A stretch of DNA of 64,000 bases from Leptospiraceae bacterium (GTDB lineage: Bacteria > Spirochaetota > Leptospiria > Leptospirales > Leptospiraceae), in NCBI GenBank assembly GCA_016708435.1, contig JADJFV010000036.1:62001-126000 (forward strand), read 5' to 3'. The notes beneath the pieces are model-generated. The model did no database searches, was not told where the DNA came from, and was given only the letters and a program-made list of their open reading frames with translations. The stretch's first letter is position 1. Each line of letters starts with the position of its first letter. The translations under genes and the position numbers were made by a program. Below are positions 43,823-53,500 of this stretch, in pieces.

Positions 43823-46800
43823 ATGAAATCGGCTGAGATTCCTGACAATGAAATAGAGCGATTAACCAAATTATTTGACTACAATATTTTAGACACACTT
43901 GAAGAAAAGGAATACGATGAACTAACGCGTCTTGCGGCTTTTATTTGCGATACTCCTATTGCGCTCATCAGTTTGGTCGATCGTGATAGGCAATGGTTTA
44001 AATCAAAAGTTGGACTCGATGCAATTGAGACAAGTAGGGACATTGCTTTTTGTGCGCATGCAATTCTTGGTAAAGATGTGTTTGTCGTAACCGATTCACT
44101 TCAAGATGAACGTTTTCGGGATAATCCATTATCTATAAATGATCCACATGTTCGTTTCTATGCAGGCTCACCTCTTTTGAGTCCGGAGGGACTGCCAATT
44201 GGAACGCTTTGTGTAATAGATCATAAACCACGGGAGTTAAGCAAACAGCAATTAGACGCTCTAGCCATTTTGAGCAAAAGCGTTATTAACCTCCTGGAGA
44301 TTAGGATTAAGCTAAAAGAAAAAGAAGAGCAAGTTGCCTTACTCGCTCAATCGGAGGATAAACTTTTTCAGGCATCTTACAAATATGAAGCATTACTCAG
44401 TAGTCAGTCTGTATTTATTGTTAGAACTGATTTACAAGGCAAATACACATTTGCCAACAAATACTTTTGCGATATATTTGGCTCTACTCAATCAAGTATT
44501 ATTGAAACAGACGCTCTTACACATATCATCGAAGAAGATCATGGTAAATGCTTTAATACAGTTCGAAATTGTATAGAATCACCGGAGAAATCTTTTTATG
44601 TTTCTTTGAAGAAGCCTTTACCGGGTGGAGGAATTTTATATTCTGAATGGGAGTTTAATGCAATTAAAGACATGAGTGGAAATCTCATCGAAATTCAATG
44701 TATAGGAATTGACGTAACAAAGAAAAGACATGCCTATATCGAGTTAGAAGAATCTCTTGCCAAAGTAAATAATCTGGAATTGGCTATAAATGAACATGCT
44801 ATTGTCGCAATTACAGACGAGAGCGGTATAATAAAATTTGCCAATGAAAATTTTTGTCGTATATCAAAGTATTCTCAGGAAGAGTTAGTAGGAAAGACAC
44901 ATCGCATTGTTGATTCAAAAAATCATTCTCCTGAATTTTTTCAAGAAATGTGGAATACAATTTTATCCGGAAATGTATGGAAGGGTGAAATTAAAAACAA
45001 AGCAAGTGATGGTTCATATTACTGGTTAAGTGCGACAATCGTTCCCTTTCAAGACGCAAAGGGAATGGCATATGAGTATATATCTCTCGGAAAAGATATA
45101 ACTCCTTTGAAAGAAATGGAGCAGCGGCTAATCGAGCAAAGTTCCTTTATTCAGAAAGTCACAGATACCATTCCCGGAATGGTTGGATACTGGACTACAG
45201 ATCTCAGATGTGCCTTTGCAAATCAAGCATACCAAGAATGGTTTGGGAAATCATCAGAGAAAATCATCGGGCATACAATGGAAGAATTGCTAGGTAAAGA
45301 AATTTTTCACAAGAACAAGCCATTTATAGACAATGTTTTAAAGGGCGAAAAACAACAATTTGAGAGAGCACCAACGGATAAGATTGGTTATACTTGGATT
45401 CAATACATCCCGGATATTGTAGACAATAAAGTAAAAGGATTTCTTGTTTTAGTTAGTGATATTACGGAGTTGAAACTTACAGAAATTTCTCTAAAAGAAA
45501 CAAGAAATAAGCTAACTGAAATTTTAGAATCAATTCCTGAGGGGCTAGTTGAAGTTAACCTCCGAGGGGAAATCATTTATGCAAATCAAGGTGCAGCAAA
45601 AATCCTAGATATCAAAGAAGATTCAATCACCGGTCGTTATTTTAATTCAAAAGAATGGTTTCAAATTGATTCTGAGGGTAAGCCATTTCCAGAAGAGAAC
45701 TTGCCATTAGCCGTAGCTATGCGGGAACAAAGAGAAGTTGGTCCTATTGAGCATGGAATCATTGATAGAGATGGAAAAAAGAAATGGCTTTCTGTTCATT
45801 CAGTTCCTTTATTTAATAAGGATAATAATATGTATGGCGCTGTTGCAAGTTTTAGAGACATTACCGAAAGACAAAATTTTCAGAATATGATTATCAAAGC
45901 AAAGGAAGATGCTGAGAATGCAAGGGAGATGGCAGACAGAGCAAATAAAGCAAAGAGTGAGTTTCTGGCAAATATGAGTCATGAAATTAGAACTCCGATG
46001 AATGCAATCTTAGGATTCGGAGATATTCTCAGTGAAAGAATGCAAGATGAAAAATTAAAACATATTGCCAATTCGATCACGATGAGCGGAAGAGTTTTAC
46101 TTAGATTAATCAATGACGTTTTAGATTTATCTAAAATCGAATCAGGAAAAATTGAATTGAATCTCATTCCGATTCGATTGGAAAAAATCTTTGACGAGAT
46201 GAAAGTCATTTTCTCTCAGAAGATGACAGAGAAAAAAATTGAGTTCCTATTAGAAATGGAAGAGAGTATACCGAGTTTACTTTTGCTTGATGAAATGCGT
46301 CTCAGACAGATTCTACTAAACTTAATAGGCAACGCTGTAAAATTTACACATAAAGGACACATTAAAGTATCTGTTGCTAAAGATTATGAAAATTCCACAG
46401 AGGATAATATTGATTTAACAATAAGAATTGAAGATACGGGAATCGGAATTCCAGAGAAAGATCATGGTAAAATCTTTGAAGCATTTTCTCAAAGAGAAGG
46501 ACAAGATCACAATATATATGGTGGCACGGGTCTCGGTTTAACCATTGTAAAAAAAATGATTCAACTCATGAATGGAGAAATTTCTGTTCATAGCCGGGAA
46601 GGATTCGGTGCAATGTTTACAATGACTTTTAGAAATATTTTGATTCCGGGAACGCATCGAACACAGAAGGAAGAAGAGTCAAATCATTCACAGAAAGAAA
46701 ACACGATTCAGTTTGAGCCTGCCACGATTCTAGTGGTAGACGATGTTTTGTTAAATCGCCAGTTACTGATAAGATTTTTGGAACAATATCCAGAACTAAA

Positions 46801-47416
46801 AATTATGGAAGCCGAAAATGGGAAAGTTGCCATAGAGATGGCTAATCTATATAAGCCGGACTTAATTCTGATGGATATAAAAATGCCTGTTATGGATGGA
46901 ATGGAAGCAAGTAGAATTATAAAATCAACGGAGTTTACTTGTTCTATTCCGATTTTAGTGATTACAGCTTCTGTATTTAAGCAGACAATGGATGAAATCA
47001 ATTCTATTTGCGATGGAGTTTTGCAAAAACCAGTCAATCACAGTAGGTTTATTTCTTACATTTCTCAATTTCTCAAGAACAATAAGACTTCTATGGAAGA
47101 AGGTAATACTCATTATCCTTTGCTCTCATTGAGTGAATTTGCAGCTTTCAATAAAGAGGATAGTCACGCAATGCATGATAGAATTATAAAAGATGAATTG
47201 CATAAATGGGAAAAAATAAAAAATGTAATGAATATTTCTGAAATCAAGGATTTTTCAAATCAGATAGCTGAAATCGGAGAAGAATACAATTGTAAGCCCA
47301 TAATTTTGTGGGCGAAGAAATTAGGAGACTATGCAAGTCAGTTTGATTCAAATAGAATTAGTATTTGCTTGGAACAATTTCCTGAATTAGTAAACGCGTT
47401 AAAAGGATTCAAATGA
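43823..47416 (+). CDS. Hybrid histidine kinase, GAF-PAS-HisKA-HATPase-receiver
   Basis: 1197 aa, soluble. An N-terminal GAF domain (about 10-165, LISLVDRDRQWFKSKVG; AFCAHAI; GTLCVIDHKPR) is followed by four PAS units (about 190-300, 315-430, 440-555, 565-680). Next come HisKA with phospho-His near 720 (FLANMSHEIRTPMNA), an ATPase domain (N-box NLIGNAVKF, G1 EDTGIGIP, G2 GGTGLGLTI) and a receiver domain (DD near 973, phospho-Asp near 1018, LMDIKMPVMDG). A final 110-residue helical tail may be an Hpt-like or linker region, but I see no clear Hpt His motif. Its stop overlaps the next start by 4 nt. Confidence 0.95.
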   Translation: MKSAEIPDNEIERLTKLFDYNILDTLEEKEYDELTRLAAFICDTPIALISLVDRDRQWFKSKVGLDAIETSRDIAFCAHAILGKDVFVVTDSLQDERFRDNPLSINDPHVRFYAGSPLLSPEGLPIGTLCVIDHKPRELSKQQLDALAILSKSVINLLEIRIKLKEKEEQVALLAQSEDKLFQASYKYEALLSSQSVFIVRTDLQGKYTFANKYFCDIFGSTQSSIIETDALTHIIEEDHGKCFNTVRNCIESPEKSFYVSLKKPLPGGGILYSEWEFNAIKDMSGNLIEIQCIGIDVTKKRHAYIELEESLAKVNNLELAINEHAIVAITDESGIIKFANENFCRISKYSQEELVGKTHRIVDSKNHSPEFFQEMWNTILSGNVWKGEIKNKASDGSYYWLSATIVPFQDAKGMAYEYISLGKDITPLKEMEQRLIEQSSFIQKVTDTIPGMVGYWTTDLRCAFANQAYQEWFGKSSEKIIGHTMEELLGKEIFHKNKPFIDNVLKGEKQQFERAPTDKIGYTWIQYIPDIVDNKVKGFLVLVSDITELKLTEISLKETRNKLTEILESIPEGLVEVNLRGEIIYANQGAAKILDIKEDSITGRYFNSKEWFQIDSEGKPFPEENLPLAVAMREQREVGPIEHGIIDRDGKKKWLSVHSVPLFNKDNNMYGAVASFRDITERQNFQNMIIKAKEDAENAREMADRANKAKSEFLANMSHEIRTPMNAILGFGDILSERMQDEKLKHIANSITMSGRVLLRLINDVLDLSKIESGKIELNLIPIRLEKIFDEMKVIFSQKMTEKKIEFLLEMEESIPSLLLLDEMRLRQILLNLIGNAVKFTHKGHIKVSVAKDYENSTEDNIDLTIRIEDTGIGIPEKDHGKIFEAFSQREGQDHNIYGGTGLGLTIVKKMIQLMNGEISVHSREGFGAMFTMTFRNILIPGTHRTQKEEESNHSQKENTIQFEPATILVVDDVLLNRQLLIRFLEQYPELKIMEAENGKVAIEMANLYKPDLILMDIKMPVMDGMEASRIIKSTEFTCSIPILVITASVFKQTMDEINSICDGVLQKPVNHSRFISYISQFLKNNKTSMEEGNTHYPLLSLSEFAAFNKEDSHAMHDRIIKDELHKWEKIKNVMNISEIKDFSNQIAEIGEEYNCKPIILWAKKLGDYASQFDSNRISICLEQFPELVNALKGFK

Positions 47417-48495
47417 AAGAACACCAAATATTAATTGTAGATGATACCTCTGCCAATGTGCAAGTATTAGGACAAATTCTTTCCACGAAAGGATACCAAA
47501 TAGTAATTGCGGCAAATGGGAAACAGGCGCTAAAAGCTGTAGAGCAGCAAATTCCTGATTTAATTCTTCTTGATATTAACATGCCAGAAATGGATGGGTT
47601 TGAAACCTGTAAAGTTTTGAAATCTCAGAAGTCTTTTGCTGAAATTCCAATTCTGTTTTTGACAGCAAGAACAGACGCAGAGGATATCGCTAACGCATTT
47701 CAAATTGGGGGAAGTGATTATATCACAAAGCCATTTAATCCAGTAGAGTTATTGGCAAGAGTTCATTTTCAAATTTCACTCAAAGAAAAAACGAGAGAAC
47801 TAAATGAAACGAATGAAAAAAACAAACAATTGGTTCGTGTGCTTTTGCATGATCTTCGTAATCCAATCAGTGCAATTAAGTCTGCCAATGAAATGGCACA
47901 AGAAGATAAAAGCTTAACTGATACTATGAATGGTTTAGTTGGTAAGGCAGTGGATAATTGTCTTAGTATTCTAGACAGTGTAAAAAAAATGTATGCGATC
48001 GATGAGGCAATGTATTCTCCGCAGCTAACATCAGTTAATCTCAAAGAGGCAATTCAATCTTCTCTTATTATCTTCGAGCATCGTCTTGCTGAAAAAAAAG
48101 TTACTGTGCACTTAGACATTCCGGAAGACTTGAATGCGTTAGTCGATGCTAGTTCTTTTGTCTATTCTGTCTTTAATAATCTACTGACCAACGCGATGAA
48201 ATTTTCTTATTCAGGTTCAAACATTTATATCAAAGGATGCCGGGAAAAAGACTCCGTCCTACTTTCTATCAGAGACGAAGGAATTGGAATGCCACAAAGT
48301 ATTTTAAATAATATCTTTGATATAAGTAAGCCCACTAGCCGCGAAGGAACGCAAGGGGAAACGGGAACCGGCTACGGAATGCCTCTTGTGAAAAAATTTG
48401 TAGAAATGTTCCGTGGTAAACTAACTATCGAATCCTTTGAAAAACCTCATCCACGGCGGGGAACAGTGGTTAGCCTTTATCTAAAAGAATCCTAA
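47413..48495 (+). CDS. Receiver-histidine kinase fusion protein
   Basis: 360 aa. An N-terminal receiver (about 5-120, phospho-Asp 54 in LILLDINMPEMDG, Lys of ITKPFNP) is joined by a coiled coil to a HisKA-like helix with His 146 (LLHDLRNPISAIKSA). An ATPase domain follows (N-box NNLLTNAMKFS, G1 DEGIGMP, G2 TGYGMPLVKKF). The receiver-first order suggests a relay step that accepts phosphate and then signals on. Its ATG overlaps the upstream kinase stop (ATGA), so both are made together. No DNA-binding output is present. Confidence 0.93.
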   Translation: MKEHQILIVDDTSANVQVLGQILSTKGYQIVIAANGKQALKAVEQQIPDLILLDINMPEMDGFETCKVLKSQKSFAEIPILFLTARTDAEDIANAFQIGGSDYITKPFNPVELLARVHFQISLKEKTRELNETNEKNKQLVRVLLHDLRNPISAIKSANEMAQEDKSLTDTMNGLVGKAVDNCLSILDSVKKMYAIDEAMYSPQLTSVNLKEAIQSSLIIFEHRLAEKKVTVHLDIPEDLNALVDASSFVYSVFNNLLTNAMKFSYSGSNIYIKGCREKDSVLLSIRDEGIGMPQSILNNIFDISKPTSREGTQGETGTGYGMPLVKKFVEMFRGKLTIESFEKPHPRRGTVVSLYLKES

Positions 48496-48890
48496 GACGA
48501 AGTCATTGCCACAGAGACAAGGAGGATTCTTAACCACGAAGAGCACGAAGGACACGAAGAAGGAATGCGTTAAGAATACTTCTTACCTAAGAGCCACATA
48601 GAAGGGACGTAAAAGCCATCAAATTGCCCTTCTTCGGCTTCTATGTCCCTTTTAATCTAGAACTAGATTGGTCTTAGGTGTAAACGGTGGTAATTCGATT
48701 TGTAATGGCGAAAGCTTTTCTCTTTTAAATATTAAAAACTAAAGTGGTTCTATTCTGGGTATATCCAAAATTTTTATAGGCTTACCTTTGCACTATTTCA
48801 ATATTTGTTTATTTTTACTATTGACCGAATTGATCGAGTGTGGGAAATATTGGATTGGTTTAGGTGCCGCAGGTATCAAAGGATTATTTA
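48496..48890. other. Intergenic region with short dispersed repeats
   Basis: About 395 bases. Contains CACAGAGACAAGGAGG and a run of AAGAGCACGAAGGACACGAA (48508-48560). An inverted pair follows: GAGCCACATAGAAGGGACGT (48591-48610) against CTTCTATGTCCCTT (48638-48651). A GGTGTAAACGGTGGTAATTC end lies near 48677-48696. No gene is seen. Confidence 0.5.
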
Positions 48891-49778
48891 ATGAAAAAAT
48901 TTATGATTAGCTCTTTTTTTATAGTTTTATTTATTTGCCTATTTGTCTCTAATTGGAATTCCCCCTACATTATAAAAAAGAAATATAGTATATTCCGATA
49001 TTTATCAAAAAATTTTGTTGCGACTGAAATTTTGGACTACAAAATGTTTTTGAATCCAAAAGATGAAGTTATTACTCCTTTTATGTATGCTTATCGTCAT
49101 TGGGAGCCGAATGAAACTTCTATTATATTTCATAATTTAAAGGAAGGAGATGTATTTATAGATGTTGGGGCAAACATCGGTTATTACACACTATTGGCTT
49201 CGAAAAAGGTTGGTATTACTGGACATGTCTATTCATTTGAGCCAGAGACTGAAAATTATGAACTACTAAAGCAGAATATTATTTTAAATAATTTACAAAA
49301 TGTTACCGTTGAGAAGAAAGCTGTAGCAAATAAACCAGGGCGGATGAAGCTTTATTTGAATCCTACAAATAAGGGAGACCATAGCTTACGTGACGATAAA
49401 ATGAATCGTGATTATCAAGAAGTAGATGTAATAAGTTTGGATGATTATTTTAAAGATAAGAAAATAAATTTTATAAAAATAGATGTTCAAGGTGCTGATG
49501 TTCTAGTTATCCAAGGTGCTAAAGGAATAATGTCTAATAATCCCAATATTTTGATAGTCAGTGAATTCTCCACAATGAATTTTAGAAAAATGAACACAGA
49601 CCCTAAAGAATATTTAGATGAGTTATCAAAAATGGGATTTGTCTTCTACAATATAGATGATAAGAATCAATCAATTGATAAATTGTCAATTGAATCTATA
49701 TTGAAACGCTATGATTTTCAAGGAATCGAAACTAATTTATTTATCGTTCCAAAGCTAAAAAATGTTATTATAAAATGA
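48891..49778 (+). CDS. FkbM-family SAM-dependent methyltransferase
   Basis: 295 aa from ATG 48891, chosen because AAAGGA precedes it; a GTG 27 nt upstream lacks one. It has a short N-terminal hydrophobic anchor (MISSFFIVLFICLFVSNW). The SAM-binding motif is GDVFIDVGANIGYYTLLASK, followed by VYSFEPETENYELLKQNI and, in the FkbM region, FIKIDVQGADVLVIQGAK. FkbM enzymes O-methylate polysaccharides, glycans or small molecules; the substrate is unknown here. The anchor suggests action at the membrane. It stands alone beside a degraded transposase-like gene. Confidence 0.88.
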   Translation: MKKFMISSFFIVLFICLFVSNWNSPYIIKKKYSIFRYLSKNFVATEILDYKMFLNPKDEVITPFMYAYRHWEPNETSIIFHNLKEGDVFIDVGANIGYYTLLASKKVGITGHVYSFEPETENYELLKQNIILNNLQNVTVEKKAVANKPGRMKLYLNPTNKGDHSLRDDKMNRDYQEVDVISLDDYFKDKKINFIKIDVQGADVLVIQGAKGIMSNNPNILIVSEFSTMNFRKMNTDPKEYLDELSKMGFVFYNIDDKNQSIDKLSIESILKRYDFQGIETNLFIVPKLKNVIIK

Positions 49779-49921
49779 AAAATAAATTACAATACCTGCA
49801 CAGAACCTAATAAAGAGTATCCGCTAAGAGAATGGACTATGTTTGGAATCTGTCCACTACATCTTCCTCAGTGCATTAGTTTCTACTAGACAATTTATAA
49901 ACAAGCGTAAACAGTAAAACT

Positions 49922-50256
49922 ATGAAATTCGCTGACCCTAAAAACGATGTTGCTTTCTGAAAGATATTTGGAAATGAAGCAAAGAAAGTTATTCTCATCT
50001 CATTTTTGAATTCAGTGTTGGGTTTGGAAGGAGACAGAAAAATTATCGAATTGTATTTTTGTAATACTTTTCAACTTCCGAGAGTAGCTGGACTCAAATC
50101 ATCTACCATTGATGTTAATGTAAAAGACCAATCAGGGACGACATATATAGTAGAAATGCAATTGAGACTGCAACAGAAATGAAAAAAGATGGGTTCGCGA
50201 TTACTAAAATTGTAAAATATACAGGTCTTAGTATAGAGGACATTGAAAAGTTATAA
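49922..50256 (+). pseudogene. Broken Rpn-family PD-(D/E)XK nuclease/transposase gene
   Basis: The frame opens MKFADPKNDVAF, then an in-frame TGA, then KIFGNEAKKVILISFLNSVL. It continues through LPRVAGLKSSTIDVNVKDQS to TYIVEMQ. This is the N-terminal signature of Rpn/PDDEXK-transposase proteins (D..F..IFG, L.S.LNS.L, ...V...E.Q). Reading frame and most of the middle are then lost. The end resumes with EMKKDGFAITKIVKYTGLSI. About 110 of the usual 280-300 codons survive. Confidence 0.75.
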
Positions 50257-50505
50257 GTCAAATCTCTACATCAAAGAAGCGTATAGATATCCTTCAATAA
50301 ATGGTAGAAAAGGCATGGATTCTACTATGCCCTCTAGCCCCAGGATGCCCATCATCTAGTTCAATTTCCTTAATTTGACAGTTTTAAACCTAATCCAATA
50401 ACCCCTTTTTACGATTTCTACAGTAATATATTGCAAAATGCTAGACAACTTGGCTTTGCTATGGAAAAGTGGTTAAATCATGATTAATAACGAGGGTTGA
50501 TTTCT

Positions 50506-53500
50506 ATGTATCGACTAGATGAACGAGAAACGGATAAAGAGATTTATCTCAGCGAAAAAAGTGCAGTCTTTCGCGGAAATAGATTTGGTCAGCCCGTGAT
50601 TATTAAGACTCTGCGAAGTGAATACCCCGATCCAGCCCTGATTAGTGAGTTCAAGCAGGAATATGAAATCTTACAAAAGCTACAGGGGCAGGGTTTAATT
50701 CGTGCGATTAGTCTAGAGAAATTCAAGTCAAGTCTGGCGATTATATTTGAAGACATTGGCGGAGAGGATTTGAGTAAGCTACTTGCTTATAAAAAATTTT
50801 CGTTGGTCGAATGCTTGGAGATAATGCTTGCTACAACTAAGGCATTGGGTAAAATTCATTCCGCAAATATTGTGCATCGTGATATTAAAGCGCATAATAT
50901 CGTGTTAAACGAAAAAACAAGAGATTTACAAATCATTGATTTTGGCTCTGCCAGTTTTCTAATCAAGCAAAATTCTTTTATTCCAATGAATAGTTCTCTC
51001 GAAGGAACGCTATCTTATATATCTCCCGAGCAGACGGGAAGAATGAATCGCACTGTAGACTATCGCACCGACTACTATTCATTAGGCGTAACATTTTATC
51101 AAATCCTCACAGGCGAACTTCCCTTTGTCTATACAGATCCAATGGAATTGGTTCATGCCCATATCGCCAAAACACCAGTATCCCCCTTTAATAAAAATGG
51201 AACTCCTAAAATTCTATCTGATATAATCATGAAGCTTCTAGAAAAAAATCCAGAAGATAGATACCAGAGCGCGAATGGACTCATCTATGACTTGGAGTTA
51301 TGCATTTCGAATCTAGATGCATTGCTATCCAATCCTGAAAACATTGAGGATCGTATTGAGAATATAAATAATGGATTGCAGATTGGACAAAAAGATTTTT
51401 CTACAAAATTTCAAATACCAGAAAAATTATATGGTAGAGCCAAAGAGATTATTCAAATTCTAAAATCATTTAAGCATGTAACAGAAGGAGAAGTTGAGTT
51501 AGTATTGATTTCAGGAAGATCCGGCATCGGCAAATCAGTATTAATCAATGAATTGAATAAACCTATTCTCGAATACAAAGGATATTTCGCTTCGGGAAAG
51601 TTTGATCAATTCAAACGCACGATTCCGTATTATGCAATCACTAGAGCCTTTCAAAATCTACTCAAACAAATATTAACAGAAAAAGAAGAATCTATTTTAA
51701 TATGGAAACATGATTTGCAAGAGGCAGTAGGGGCTAACGGGCAAATTATTGTAGAAGTAATCCCTGAACTAGAAACTTTGATTGGTAGACAACCGCCAGT
51801 ATCGGAGCTAGGTCTTGCTGAATCCAAGAATAGATTTAATCTTGTCTTTCAAAATTTTATCAAAGCATTCTGTCAAGAAGAACATGCGATTGCGATTTTC
51901 TTAGATGATTTGCAGTGGGCAGATACTCCTAGTATTTATCTGGTAGAATCTATTCTTACCAATCCAGAAATGAAGTTTCTATTATTGATACTTTCCTTTA
52001 GGGATAATGAAGTGTTGCCGACAGATGCATTTTCTCTTATGTTAGAAGACTTAAAGAAGAAAGGAATTGACTCTAAGAATATTAACCTGGAGCCGCTTTC
52101 CTTAAACGATGTAAATCATTTAGTCTCTGATACCTTGCATCTAGAAAAAAAACATACAAAAGAACTCGCTCAAATTCTACATACGAAGACAAAAGGAAAT
52201 CCTTTCTTTGTAAATGCAATGTTTAAAAGTCTATACGACAAAGATTTAATTTATTACAAAGAAGGAATCTGGGCTTGGGATATAAGCAAAATTGAGCAGG
52301 GAAAAATTACCGAGAATGTAATTGATTTACTTATAGAAAAAGTAAAAGACTTAAATTTTTTACAAGCGGAGATATTGAAGTTAGCCGCTTGCATTGGGGA
52401 TTCTTTCAGTATAGAAGTTTTCTTTCTCGTCTCCGGCAAACAACAAGAGAGTATTGCAAATGAACTAACAAGCATTTCGAATGAAGGTTTTTTAATTGTC
52501 ACAAAGAATATAATCACCTTTGTGCATGATAAAATTCGTGAGGCTACTTATACATTAATCAACAATGAGGAAAGAGCAAAGAATCATTTTCTAATCGGAA
52601 AGACTTATTTGAGTCTGACAAAAGCAGAAGACATTGACGATTTAGTTTTTACAATTGTCAGCCAATTGAATCAGGGCATCGTTTATATAACCGAGGATTT
52701 AGAAAGAAAACAACTTTTAGAACTAAATGTTTTGGCGGGTAATAAGTCATTAGCCTCTTCTGCTTATGATGCGGCTTTGAGTTTTTATACTATGGCGGTT
52801 TCCTTATTATCAGAGAATTCGTGGAAGACGGACTATAAAAAAACTCTCGATCTATATATTGCAAAAGCACAGGCTGAATATCTTTCAACTAATTTCGAAA
52901 TGGCAGAGAAAACCTTTGAATTAATCATGCACCATGCAGAGAGGAATCTAGATAAGATAAGTGTCTATGAATTAAAATCTTCTCTGTATACAAAGCAACT
53001 TAGAATGAGAGAGGCTTTGACTCTTGCTACCGATGCCTTGAAGCTATTGAAAGTTAGTATTCCCAAGCATCCAAGTGAGTTGTCTGCCATTCCAGAAATC
53101 ATAAAAGCAAAGATTCAAATTGGTAGAAAAAACGCGAGTGACTTTCTTGATTTGCCGCTTATGGTAAATGAGACGGATTCAGCCATTATGCGTTTACTCA
53201 ATATTAGCATTGCCCCTTCTTATCTTTCCAAGCCTTTACTATTTCCCGTTCTAGTCATGAAAATGGTGAACTTGAGTTTACGAAGAGGCATATCGCCAAT
53301 ATCCCCTTTTGCCTTTATTGTATTTGGAATGATACAAGGCTCTGCGTTAGGAGATTTTAAAACCGGATATGAATGGGGTAAACTAGCTATTAACCTCGTT
53401 GATAAGTATAATTTTAAATCAGTTCAGTGCAGAACTCTTATGGTATATGCCTGTGCCGTGCATCATTGGACAAACCATGCAAGGACTGGAAACGAGTTTC

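Noticed and set aside
50257..50505. Gene tail encoding QNARQLGFAMEKWLNHD before the giant kinase
   Set aside because: The stretch is short, has no start and no recognisable family; it may be chance.
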